Source: Clostridia bacterium (GTDB taxonomy: Bacteria; Bacillota; Clostridia; Oscillospirales; Acutalibacteraceae). From it: a stretch of DNA of 64,000 nt. The number at the start of each line of letters is the position of its first letter. The first letter of the stretch is position 1. The stretch is from NCBI GenBank assembly GCA_017625095.1, contig JAGALQ010000019.1:1-64000 (forward strand), written 5' to 3'. A model generated the notes under the pieces. The model was not told the DNA's origin. It did no database searches and saw nothing but the letters and a program-made list of their open reading frames with translations. The position numbers and the translations under genes were made by a program. Below, one piece after another: positions 49,326 to 57,296 of this stretch.

Positions 49326-49934
49326 ATGAATCTTGATATAAACCATATGCAGTGGACAAGAGAGCCTGCAAGCTGCAAAATTGATGACGGCAGAATTGAA
49401 GTTGTAACTGCGCCCAATACGGATTTGTGGCAGAGGACATACTACCATTTCAGAAACGACAATGCACCTGTTTTTCAGACAGAGACAGAGGAAAAATACT
49501 TCTCATTTGTTGTCAGAACAGACTTTGACAGCAAACACAGGTTTGACCAGTGCGGAGTTGTGATGTATCTTGACAGCGATAACTGGCTCAAGGCATCCAT
49601 CGAATATGAGAATGAAGAGTTTCAGCATCTCGGCTCTGTTGTCACAAACAACGGCTATTCCGACTGGGCGACTACTCAGCTTGATGCTTCGGTTAAATCA
49701 ATGTGGTACAGGTTCAGTCGCAGAGAAGACGATTACTGTGTTGAATGCTCCGAAGACGGTGAGGTTTTTAAGCAGATGCGCGTGTGCCATATGTTCAACG
49801 GCGCAGGAAAAATCCGCTTCGGTATTTATGCCTGCAGCCCCGAAAATTCATCGTTTAAAGCAACTTTCACCAATCTGCAGGTTACTGAGTGCAAATGGTT
49901 GGCTCACGACGGACAGCAGCCCGATGAGGACTGA
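49326..49934 (+). CDS. DUF1349 family concanavalin-like protein
   Basis: 202 residues, no signal peptide. It reads as one jelly-roll beta-sandwich: MQWTREPASCKI, DLWQRTYYHF, FDQCGVVMYLDSDNWLKASIEYE, GSVVTNNGYSDWAT, and a final GIYACSPENSSFKATFTNL. These blocks match the DUF1349 family, to which yeast-like Ree1 regulators belong; carbohydrate binding or hydrolysis is suspected but unproven. TTAGGGGAGG precedes the ATG. It is paired divergently with a sugar-type dehydrogenase, which hints at carbohydrate metabolism. Confidence 0.85.
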   Translation: MNLDINHMQWTREPASCKIDDGRIEVVTAPNTDLWQRTYYHFRNDNAPVFQTETEEKYFSFVVRTDFDSKHRFDQCGVVMYLDSDNWLKASIEYENEEFQHLGSVVTNNGYSDWATTQLDASVKSMWYRFSRREDDYCVECSEDGEVFKQMRVCHMFNGAGKIRFGIYACSPENSSFKATFTNLQVTECKWLAHDGQQPDED

Positions 49935-49960
49935 TTTAACGGTTAAGAAAAACAAATATA

Positions 49961-50003
49961 AAAACAACCGCTTTGCCTTTGCTGAAGGTAAAGCGGTTGT
50001 TAT
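49961..50003. terminator. Bidirectional terminator
   Basis: AACAACCGCTTT.CCTT pairs with AAGG.AAAGCGGTTGTT, between the DUF1349 gene and the convergent end of the dehydratase-like operon. Confidence 0.88.
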
Positions 50004-50004
50004 A

Positions 50005-50688
50005 TTATCTGTCAGCTTTGTTGAAGTGAAGCTCTTTCATTCCCTCGACCTCGTCGCAGATTGCTTTGAGGTTGCAGGTGTCACAGTCAAAATTAACGCT
50101 GTTCATAATGTGGTTGAGCGTTTCGGTTATTGCGTAATTCTTTTCGGCAATTCTCTCGGCTTCGTTGTAGTCTGCTTCTTTTGCCGTTATAAATATAACC
50201 TTAACACCTTTGACAGCAGGGATTTCCTTATACTTTTCAATCAGCAGTGAGCCGATTTTTTTGAAATCAGCACCGTCGTTCAACGCTTGCTTTGAAACAC
50301 GCACAGCCTCTTTGTGTGAGCGTGAGGTGCTGCGCATCATATAGCCGTCGGGGAAACAGTGGTATTTGACATAGTCAATCTTTTTTATAAGGGAATATGC
50401 TTTCTGCTCGTCGTCACTGTCCTCAATCTGCACAAGTGTGATGCGTGCAAATCTGCGGCTGTCTTTTATTTCTCCGAGATCATCACCGACAACAACAATT
50501 GAGTCGCAAACATCGTCGGAAGTGACAAGGTTAAAGCCGACACCCTCAAGCTCGTATGCGGTATCGCGCCGCATTATCACCTGTGCCTGCTGTGCATCTT
50601 GCCACGGCTTGCATAACTCAAATTCCTTTTTCGGAAAAGCAGAAATTAACTTTTCGGTTTTAAGAATCAACGGATCGAAGAATTTCAT
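50005..50688 (-). CDS. Acetyl-CoA synthase-like (AcsB/CdhC middle-domain) protein
   Basis: 227 residues, not a full enzyme. From recall, residues 60-190 resemble the central part of acetyl-CoA synthase: VVVGDDLGEI, the KKIDYVKYH segment, RVSKQALNDGADFKKIGSLL and VKVIFITAKEADYNEAERIA. The end carries Cys202-x2-Cys205-x5-Cys211; the classical A-cluster ligands of AcsB (C-x2-C-x8-C-x9-C plus a later C-G-C) are only partly represented, so a canonical Ni-Fe-S A-cluster is unlikely, though a simpler Fe-S or metal site is possible. Its start overlaps the preceding gene's stop by one base. It is the last gene of the operon. Confidence 0.6.
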   Translation of the reverse strand: MKFFDPLILKTEKLISAFPKKEFELCKPWQDAQQAQVIMRRDTAYELEGVGFNLVTSDDVCDSIVVVGDDLGEIKDSRRFARITLVQIEDSDDEQKAYSLIKKIDYVKYHCFPDGYMMRSTSRSHKEAVRVSKQALNDGADFKKIGSLLIEKYKEIPAVKGVKVIFITAKEADYNEAERIAEKNYAITETLNHIMNSVNFDCDTCNLKAICDEVEGMKELHFNKADR

Positions 50689-50843
50689 CAGAGCTTTTTA
50701 TCCCTCTTCATTGTGTCATAGTGCTTGCCGAGCAGGTCATAAACCTTGCGGATAAGCTTCATATCGAGATTGAAAAAATAGATTGCGAACGTAATAACAA
50801 AAAGTGCAAGGATAACACCGAGAATTATCAGAATAATTTCCAT
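50688..50843 (-). CDS. 51-residue single-pass membrane protein
   Basis: The start is ATG 50843, two bases after the activase stop; a longer frame lies inside the activase gene and is rejected. One membrane helix (about 2-26, IILIILGVILALFVITFAIY) is followed by a basic amphipathic tail ending KRDKKL. No family is recognised. Its position inside the operon, coupled on both sides, suggests a membrane anchor or electron-transfer partner for the Fe-S proteins. Confidence 0.7.
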   Translation of the reverse strand: MEIILIILGVILALFVITFAIYFFNLDMKLIRKVYDLLGKHYDTMKRDKKL

Positions 50844-50844
50844 A

Positions 50845-51639
50845 TTACTTATCCAGTCCCTTCTGTCGTGCATATTCTGCCGCACCGAGTGCGCCCATAA
50901 GCTGCGGGTCTGTAGCAAGCTCGACAACCTTTATTTTGAGCACCTTTTCGATTGCTTTTTTCAGTCCGTCATTTTTTGCACATCCGCCTGTGAGTGTTAT
51001 GCTGTCGGTTGCACCTGCTTTTTTAGCCATAACAAAGCATCTCTTTGCAACGGCAAGCTGAATACCTGCCGCGATTTCATCCATCGGCTTGCCCTCACCG
51101 ACAAGTGAGATAACCTCGCTCTCAGCAAAAACAGTGCACTGTGCAGTGATCGGAATTGTGTTTTTAGCTTCAAGTGAAAGCTTCGAAAACTCGGGCAGAG
51201 TCATTTCAAATGCGTTTGCCATAGCTTCGTAAAATCTGCCTGTGCCGGCGGCACATTTGTCGTTCATAGCAAAGTTTTTGACTGTGCCGTCTGTGTCGAT
51301 TGAAATGCCCTTTACGTCCTGACCGCCGATGTCAATAATAGCCTTGACTTCGGGGTTTGTAACGTGAACACCCATTGCGTGACAGCTGATTTCAGAAATG
51401 TTTTCATCGGCAAAGGGAACCTTGTTTCTGCCGTAGCCGGTACCGATGAGGTATGTAAGCTCCTCGGCTGAATTAAGTCCTTCTACCTGAGCAACAGCGT
51501 CGTTGAGTGCGATTTCAGCACTTGCAACGGGATTGATTTTGCTTCTGTTTGTGACGCTTGCAACAATTTTGCCTTTTTCATCAAGAATAACACATTTTGT
51601 GTATGTTGAGCCGACGTCACATCCGCCGAAATATTTCAT
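50845..51639 (-). CDS. 2-hydroxyacyl-CoA dehydratase activase (HgdC/BadF family)
   Basis: 264 residues. The ASKHA ATPase fold is clear: GGCDVGSTYTKCVI phosphate-1 loop, IIDIGGQDVKGI phosphate-2 and TGGCAKNDG adenosine motif. Cys129 (CAAGTGRF) and Cys168 (QCTVFAESEV) match the two cysteines per subunit that hold a bridging [4Fe-4S] cluster between two protomers in HgdC. It uses ATP to inject a low-potential electron into the partner Fe-S enzyme. The gene is 14 bases after the large subunit gene. Confidence 0.9.
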   Translation of the reverse strand: MKYFGGCDVGSTYTKCVILDEKGKIVASVTNRSKINPVASAEIALNDAVAQVEGLNSAEELTYLIGTGYGRNKVPFADENISEISCHAMGVHVTNPEVKAIIDIGGQDVKGISIDTDGTVKNFAMNDKCAAGTGRFYEAMANAFEMTLPEFSKLSLEAKNTIPITAQCTVFAESEVISLVGEGKPMDEIAAGIQLAVAKRCFVMAKKAGATDSITLTGGCAKNDGLKKAIEKVLKIKVVELATDPQLMGALGAAEYARQKGLDK

Positions 51640-51653
51640 AGTTTATTTCTCCT

Positions 51654-53186
51654 TTACCAAGCTAAATCGTCTTCGAAATCAACAAGTGAGGGGTCGAGCG
51701 GCTCCTCCTGAAGAACGGTCTGCATATATTTGTTGACCTGCTCGCGCATATCGCGTCTTGATATTGTTCTGGGGTCCATCAGGTCTTGTTTGACCCAGAT
51801 AAAGTTGATGTTTCTCTCTCTTGCCTGGTCATCGAAGATGCCTGCAAGTCCGTCCATACCCTTGCACGAAATCTGATCATACATAATAACCGTATCGGCA
51901 CCGTATTCTTCAACAATTCTCCACAGCTCGTCAACAACGTTTCTGTAGCCGCCCTTTGTGTGCTTACGCATAATTGAACGCTGATATGTTTTGGCAACGT
52001 CTTTAAGTGCCTGTTCTTTGTCGGAAGTATCGTACTTGATATAGGAAATCATTGTTTCCATATCCATAACAACGTTCATACCCCAGCAGTTTTCGAGCCA
52101 GTTTGCAAAGCTTGTATAGTAGTTGGCAGGACAGCTCCATACAACCGCACGGTGGCGCATTTCTTTTGAAACCGCTTCTTTGTTTTCATAGCCCTTGAGC
52201 ATAAGCTTGTTGACTTTTTTGTCAACTTTGAGGAATCGCTTGTCTGCACCGCCCGAAAGGTTGAAATAGTAGATTCTGTAAAGCCAGAATGCGGCACCCG
52301 TCATCTGCGGATATTTTGTTTTGTTTATATCCCACTTTTCAAGCTCATATTCAAGCTGTTTGTTTGATGTTTCAAGTGCTTTGAAAAATACGTCCCAGTC
52401 AAACTTTTCGCCTGTGTGTTCTTCAATAAACTTTATAAGCTCCTTGACCTCTTCAACCGCGTATTCCTGAACATCCTCATCATTATAACGAAGCGGAATG
52501 TTGAACAGATGAACGGGCAGATTAAGCCTTCTGTCAAGGAAGGTTGAGTTCATAACAGAGCCGTCACACGGCATATTTGTAGCCACCATACAGCAGCCCA
52601 TCTTCGGGTAATCGTCATCAATCGCAACGCCTGCCTCAGCAGAGGGAAGGGGACATACGTCGGCAGGTACACCGAAGCTTTCCGTAACCTCGAGATAGGG
52701 CGGAGTTATCTGCTGGTCAACCATTGAGGTGAGGAAAATCGGAATTGTCTGCAGCGGAACAACCTTGAGATTCGGGAAACCTGAGAAAATCTCATTCGGA
52801 ATGATTTCGTCTGTAAGAACGATTTTCTTTGAAAGCTTGTTTTTGGGGTTGATTTTCTCATCCGCAACAAAGGATGTGTTGATAAGTCCCGTTGCGTGCT
52901 TGACTATCATATTGAAATGCAGGTGAACAATGCGAAGGTGTGTGCCGCGAAGACCTGCGGTGTGTCTGTCGATAAAAGAAGGTGTTGAAAGGTAGGAAGC
53001 CATCCAACGGTATTTCCATAAACCTCTGACAGTTGAGATTGGTGCCTTGAGCACCATAACTATCATATCTTTCCACGTTACAAGCCAGCGGTAATAGTCA
53101 TACATCGTGTCTTTGAAACCGCGCCATTCTCTGTGCTTAAGAACAGCTTTGCGGTCTTCTGAATAGAGCTTTCCGAGGTCAGCCAT
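51654..53186 (-). CDS. 2-hydroxyacyl-CoA dehydratase-type large subunit
   Basis: 510 residues from ATG 53186, which overlaps the end of the preceding gene by 8 bases; a 43-codon upstream extension inside that gene is rejected. It belongs to the HgdA/HgdB, BcrB/C and double-cubane-cluster family. Candidate cluster cysteines are Cys178 (DVCPLPSAEAG) or Cys207 (MPCDGS), one in VWSCPANYY, and Cys441 (ISCKGMDG). It lacks the PEEL(I) start seen in many family members and carries about 100 extra N-terminal residues rich in Trp/Tyr. Probably half of a heterodimeric Fe-S reductase with the next gene. Confidence 0.8.
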   Translation of the reverse strand: MADLGKLYSEDRKAVLKHREWRGFKDTMYDYYRWLVTWKDMIVMVLKAPISTVRGLWKYRWMASYLSTPSFIDRHTAGLRGTHLRIVHLHFNMIVKHATGLINTSFVADEKINPKNKLSKKIVLTDEIIPNEIFSGFPNLKVVPLQTIPIFLTSMVDQQITPPYLEVTESFGVPADVCPLPSAEAGVAIDDDYPKMGCCMVATNMPCDGSVMNSTFLDRRLNLPVHLFNIPLRYNDEDVQEYAVEEVKELIKFIEEHTGEKFDWDVFFKALETSNKQLEYELEKWDINKTKYPQMTGAAFWLYRIYYFNLSGGADKRFLKVDKKVNKLMLKGYENKEAVSKEMRHRAVVWSCPANYYTSFANWLENCWGMNVVMDMETMISYIKYDTSDKEQALKDVAKTYQRSIMRKHTKGGYRNVVDELWRIVEEYGADTVIMYDQISCKGMDGLAGIFDDQARERNINFIWVKQDLMDPRTISRRDMREQVNKYMQTVLQEEPLDPSLVDFEDDLAW

Positions 53187-54384
53187 TGTTTTTCGCCTGC
53201 CTTTCCTTCTGTATTTTCTTGATTTCAAGGCTTTCAACAAAAGCCTGAACACGGGTGCGCAGCTGACCCGAAGCAGAAGCTGTGTACTGCCTGTCAACCG
53301 CAGCTGTGGGTACACCGTAGTCGTTGCTCATAACGTAGGATGCGAGCGCTCTTTCGTAGCCCCAGTATTCGCAGAATTTGAGCTGTTCGTACATGACGCC
53401 GTCTGCGTGATATTCGTCAACAAGACGCTTTACATAATCTCTGCGCTCCTGAACCTTTTCGTGACTCATATATCTTGGGCACTGACTTGTTCTCAGATAG
53501 TGCATACAAATCTGCGTCAGAACATCTTCATCGGGATTTATTGTTATTTCCTCTCTGCCGGGCATTGCGCCGAAGCAGTATCTGTCAGCAACAACAAGTG
53601 CACCACTGTCTTCAATAAGTGCAGTGAAATCGGGATCGTCCATTTCAGAACCGACAACAACGATTTTTGCTCTGAAGTTTTTCTTTGCGTCAGGCTCGCG
53701 TGTCTTAAGCTCTTCTGCTGTTTCACGCAGCTTTGGCAGAATAAGGCTCTTCGGGCAGCAGTATGTAACAAGGTTGAGTATGTGGTATTCGTAGCCTGTG
53801 ATGCGCGGGTTATCCTCTTTGCGGTAGTTGCCGATTTCCGTCATAATACGGCATACCTCGTTATGCTCCTCAACAGCCTTCAGCAGTGCCTCATCTGATG
53901 TATCGATGCCGTAGACTTCAGACATTTTGTCAAGTATCTTAAGTCTTGTCTGCTTGACATAGTGTCTTACCGTGTGGTCTGCAATTTTAAAAGGCATATC
54001 AAGAAAAGTCAGGAAGAACTTTTCGTTTTCAACAAGGTTGAGCAGCTCAAAGTGCTCTGCCGCTCTGTTCATTTCGGAGCAGGTTTCGCTTGCGAGCAAT
54101 GCGTCAAGGAAATTGTAGCCGCCTTCAATCGCTCTTTCGAGTATTGCCTTTGAGTAGCCGCAGAGGAAATTGCTCATATAGTATGTTGCAATATCCAGCG
54201 AGCCTGTGCGAGGTGCTCTGAGTCTGACGGAAAAGCAGTTGCCGCAGTTGAGCAGAACCTCGGGTATGTGGTAGCAGGTGTAGCCAAGGGCTATACCGCC
54301 GTCTTTTTTAGCTTGCTGAACAAGTGTGTTGTTTGCTTCCTGCAGCAGATTTTCAAATTCATAAAGGTGTTTTAAATCTCTCAC
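53179..54384 (-). CDS. 2-hydroxyacyl-CoA dehydratase-type small subunit
   Basis: 401 residues. It keeps the three expected cluster ligands: Cys37 (GYTCYHIPEVLLN), Cys102 (ETCSEMNRA) and Cys338 (LKFCEYWGYE). The C-terminal segment PTAAVDRQYTASASGQLRTR is characteristic of the family. This subunit is closer to the family norm than its partner. Its start overlaps the CooC-like gene's stop (ATGA), so expression is coupled. The true substrate is unknown: no acyl-CoA-processing gene is nearby. Confidence 0.85.
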   Translation of the reverse strand: MRDLKHLYEFENLLQEANNTLVQQAKKDGGIALGYTCYHIPEVLLNCGNCFSVRLRAPRTGSLDIATYYMSNFLCGYSKAILERAIEGGYNFLDALLASETCSEMNRAAEHFELLNLVENEKFFLTFLDMPFKIADHTVRHYVKQTRLKILDKMSEVYGIDTSDEALLKAVEEHNEVCRIMTEIGNYRKEDNPRITGYEYHILNLVTYCCPKSLILPKLRETAEELKTREPDAKKNFRAKIVVVGSEMDDPDFTALIEDSGALVVADRYCFGAMPGREEITINPDEDVLTQICMHYLRTSQCPRYMSHEKVQERRDYVKRLVDEYHADGVMYEQLKFCEYWGYERALASYVMSNDYGVPTAAVDRQYTASASGQLRTRVQAFVESLEIKKIQKERQAKNNG

Positions 54385-55148
54385 TTCAGAATCCCCATTT
54401 CAACAAGAGCCTTTTTAGCTCCTTCAACAACGTTTGAATCGTCCGGTAGTTTTGTTATGTCTTTGCCTTCAATATCATAAATAGCAAGGTTTGAATCGGT
54501 CGGAATATATGACAGAACGGGTATGCCGTTTGTATCGATGTAGGGAATAACGCTTTCATCGGGAATGCGGTTGACTATTGCGCCGACTTTTTTGTACATC
54601 ACAAGCTCATCGGCAACGCTCTTGATTGTAGAAATAACCTGCGTGCCCTTTTTGCTTGCATCCGTTATGAGCAGAAGGTGAGTGACCTTTTCCATAACGC
54701 GGCGGTTAATCTGCTCAATGCCTGCCTCACCGTCAATTACGACGTAGTCAAATTCATCTGAAAGGATGCTGATAACTTCCTTGAGGTAGGAGTTTATTCT
54801 GCAGTAGCAGCCTGCACTTTCGGGTCTGCCTACAGCGATGAATGCAAAGCCGTCAGTTTCAACAAGTGCGTCAAAGATTTTGTATCTTGCGTCACCGAGC
54901 AGCTCGATTGCAGCCTTTGTCTGACCGTCTTCGACTGTTTCTACGATTTCCTTGCGGATGTCATCAATTGTCATTCTGACATCAATGCCGAGTGCTGTCG
55001 AAAGACCTACCGCAGGGTCAGCGTCAATTGCAAGTATCTTCTTGTCGGGATAAGCCTGCACAAGCAGCTTTACTATTGCGGCGGAAATTGACGTTTTGCC
55101 TACTCCGCCTTTGCCCGAAAGGGCTATGATTGTTGATTTTTCTTTCAA
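54381..55148 (-). CDS. CooC-like P-loop ATPase
   Basis: 255 residues, SIMIBI/MinD class. The deviant Walker A is SGKGGVGKT at 11-19 with the signature lysine, and DADP at 42-45. Cys114-x-Cys116 (GCYC) matches the metal-binding CxC of CooC, the nickel-insertion ATPase of CO dehydrogenase, and the flanking GRPESAGCYCRINSYL is also CooC-like. It probably matures the metal centre of an enzyme in this operon. The start is TTG 55148, 8 bases after AGGAGTGA. It is the first gene of the operon. Confidence 0.85.
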   Translation of the reverse strand: MKEKSTIIALSGKGGVGKTSISAAIVKLLVQAYPDKKILAIDADPAVGLSTALGIDVRMTIDDIRKEIVETVEDGQTKAAIELLGDARYKIFDALVETDGFAFIAVGRPESAGCYCRINSYLKEVISILSDEFDYVVIDGEAGIEQINRRVMEKVTHLLLITDASKKGTQVISTIKSVADELVMYKKVGAIVNRIPDESVIPYIDTNGIPVLSYIPTDSNLAIYDIEGKDITKLPDDSNVVEGAKKALVEMGILK

Positions 55149-55184
55149 AGAATTTCACTCCTGTTTCAGGATATTAATGAAAAT

Positions 55185-55213
55185 AGTATAACATTTTTAT
55201 CCGGTTTTTTCAA
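55185..55213 (-). promoter_or_regulatory. Promoter of the CooC/dehydratase-like operon
   Basis: On the minus strand, TTGAAA (55213-55208), 17-base spacer, TATACT (55190-55185). Confidence 0.65.
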
Positions 55214-55395
55214 TCTGATTTATGAATGCAAATCAATATTTTAAATTGCTTTTATCATAGCGGTAATCGGAATACATTAAGTGTTGCAAAAATAACAGCG
55301 TAGATTTATAATTGAATCTGTCATTTGTTATTCTGGCGGCAGAATGAATCAAAAGACGCATAAAAATCCATCCCTATATAATAACGGAGAACGGT

Positions 55396-56214
55396 ATGAG
55401 TAACATTATTCAAATAACGGATTTTCTTGCCCCTGAGCTTGATGTTTATGCAAGGCTGAGCGAGGTTCAGCTGCTGAACAGAGAGTTTCCTGAAAAGGGA
55501 TTGTTTATAGCGGAAAGCCCGAAGGTTATCGAGCGGGCACTTGATGCGGGATATGAGCCTGTTTCGTGCCTTATGGAAAAAAGACATATCGAGGGCGAAG
55601 GCAAGCGGATACTTGACAGAATAAAGGGCGTTCCCGTTTTTTGCGCGGAGTTTGATGTACTGACACAGCTGACGGGTTTCAAGCTCACAAGAGGTATGCT
55701 CTGCGCCATGAAGCGCAAGCCGCTGTGTGATGTAAAAGAAATCTGCAAAAACAAAAGCAGAATTGTTATACTCGACAGGGTTATGAACCCGACAAATGTC
55801 GGTGCAATAATCCGCTCTGCGGCAGCACTCGGAATGGATGCGGTGCTTCTCACACCCGGTTGTTCCGACCCGCTGTACAGACGCGCCGCAAGGGTGAGTA
55901 TGGGTACCGTATTTCAGATTGACTGGACGTTTTTATCCGATGACAGCCTTGACGAAATAAAAGCTCTCGGATTTAAAACGGTTGCTATGGCACTTAAGGA
56001 TGATTCTGTTCCCATCAGTGATCAGAGACTGGCAGGCGAAGAGAAGCTTGCAGTCATATTGGGTACGGAGGGTGACGGACTTTCCGACACCACAATTTCC
56101 GATTGCGATTATACCGTCAGGATACCGATGTATCACGGTGTTGATTCGCTCAACGTTGCGGCTGCTTCCGCGGTGGCTTTCTATCAGCTCGGCAATAAGC
56201 AGAGTAGTGAATGA
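55396..56214 (+). CDS. TrmH/SpoU family RNA 2'-O-methyltransferase
   Basis: 272 residues. An N-terminal RNA-binding (L30e-like) domain of about 100 residues precedes a SPOUT knot domain with all three motifs: NPTNVGAIIRSA, ILGTEGDGLS and IPMYHGVDSLNVAAASA. S-adenosylmethionine binds in the knot. It methylates a ribose in rRNA or tRNA; the site is unknown. AACGGAGAACGGT precedes the ATG. Confidence 0.93.
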   Translation: MSNIIQITDFLAPELDVYARLSEVQLLNREFPEKGLFIAESPKVIERALDAGYEPVSCLMEKRHIEGEGKRILDRIKGVPVFCAEFDVLTQLTGFKLTRGMLCAMKRKPLCDVKEICKNKSRIVILDRVMNPTNVGAIIRSAAALGMDAVLLTPGCSDPLYRRAARVSMGTVFQIDWTFLSDDSLDEIKALGFKTVAMALKDDSVPISDQRLAGEEKLAVILGTEGDGLSDTTISDCDYTVRIPMYHGVDSLNVAAASAVAFYQLGNKQSSE

Positions 56215-56231
56215 AATACGAATAAAATAAA

Positions 56232-56281
56232 AAACAACAGCCTTGCCTTTGTTATGTCATTACGAAGGCAAGGCTGTTTAT
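56232..56281. terminator. Bidirectional terminator
   Basis: AACAGCCTTGCCTT and its exact inverse AAGGCAAGGCTGTT (14 bp) close a 15-base loop between two converging genes. Confidence 0.92.
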
Positions 56282-56301
56282 TATCTGCGGTATGTTTATA
56301 T

Positions 56302-57126
56302 TCAGCTGAATTCTATTATGCGTATATCCGTGCAGCCGTTTACAATCTGCGGGATTCTGTCTGCGAATGTTCCTTCATAGGTGAAATGAAGATGACCTGT
56401 GAGAATCGCTTTTATTTTCGGCTCTTCGGCGATATATCTCAATGTTTCAAGTGTGATTTTGTCAGGCAGCTGCTGCTCATATCTTTCGGGCGGATAGCAT
56501 TCCATAAGCTCCTGAGGCACGCCTGTCAGATATGCGTTATCCCATTTTGTCATACAGATATCATATAACTCTTTATCAAACAGAGGAGTGTGAAAAGCCA
56601 GAACAATCGGCAGCCCCTTTTTTACTTCGTCTTTCAGAAACGAGAGCTGCTCTTCTTCAAAAAAATAATACCCGTTATCAAGTGCCACAAAATTAATCCC
56701 GTTAATTATCCGTGATGCGGCGCGGATATTGTTTTTGAAAGCTTTCTGTACCTTATCAAGGCTTCGGTTGCGGTAGGCGGCATCTTCCTTTTCTTCACCG
56801 AGGTACAGCGAAAACTCGTGGTTTCCTGCCGCCATAAAGCAGTCGTACTCATCGGTGAAAAGCTTTGCTCTTTCTATATTTGCAACCGAAACGAAATCTA
56901 TAAGGTCACCCGTGTGTATAATAGGTGCACCTTTTTCTTTTGCTGTTTTGCCTGCAAGATCAAGGCAGGTCTCAGCTTCGCTGAAACAGGTAAGCCGTTC
57001 TTTTGCCAGTAAAACCTTTCGATCTGTGTCACGCACATCAGCGAAGGTCAGGTGTGTATCGGAAAGATGTATTATTTCAAACGGTTTTTCTGATCCGACT
57101 TCAAGATTAGTGTTGATTATTTTCAT
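56302..57126 (-). CDS. Calcineurin-like metallophosphoesterase
   Basis: 274 residues. The metal-binding blocks appear in order: LSDTHL, HTGDLIDF, AAGNHEFSL, AFHTPLF and TGHLHF. No signal peptide, so it is cytoplasmic. The family hydrolyses many phosphomonoesters and diesters, so the substrate is open. It has its own promoter region and is divergent from the phosphodiesterase gene. Confidence 0.9.
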   Translation of the reverse strand: MKIINTNLEVGSEKPFEIIHLSDTHLTFADVRDTDRKVLLAKERLTCFSEAETCLDLAGKTAKEKGAPIIHTGDLIDFVSVANIERAKLFTDEYDCFMAAGNHEFSLYLGEEKEDAAYRNRSLDKVQKAFKNNIRAASRIINGINFVALDNGYYFFEEEQLSFLKDEVKKGLPIVLAFHTPLFDKELYDICMTKWDNAYLTGVPQELMECYPPERYEQQLPDKITLETLRYIAEEPKIKAILTGHLHFTYEGTFADRIPQIVNGCTDIRIIEFS

Positions 57127-57219
57127 TGTCTCACCCTCTTATCCTGAATAATAACATAACGGTATATAATTTTCCAATACAAACAGTTAAAATATACAAT
57201 AATCTTTCACAAAAGTATG

Positions 57220-57248
57220 TTGATTTGTGCAAAGCGTTGTATTATAAT
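57220..57248 (+). promoter_or_regulatory. Promoter of the 57297-64000 gene run
   Basis: TTGATT (57220-57225), 17-base spacer, exact TATAAT (57243-57248). Confidence 0.7.
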
Positions 57249-57296
57249 AGTAGTAATATATCTTTATTTAATATTTTAACAATCGGGGTGATGATA

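Noticed and set aside
53187-53315. 43-codon upstream extension of the large dehydratase-like subunit
   Set aside because: Inside the preceding gene and Arg/Leu-rich; the ATG at 53186 fits the coupled operon.
50005-55148. Glutamate or lactate fermentation operon (2-hydroxyglutaryl- or lactoyl-CoA dehydratase)
   Set aside because: CoA-transferase, acyl-CoA dehydrogenase, Etf and glutaconyl-CoA decarboxylase genes are absent, and CooC-like and acetyl-CoA synthase-like genes are present instead.
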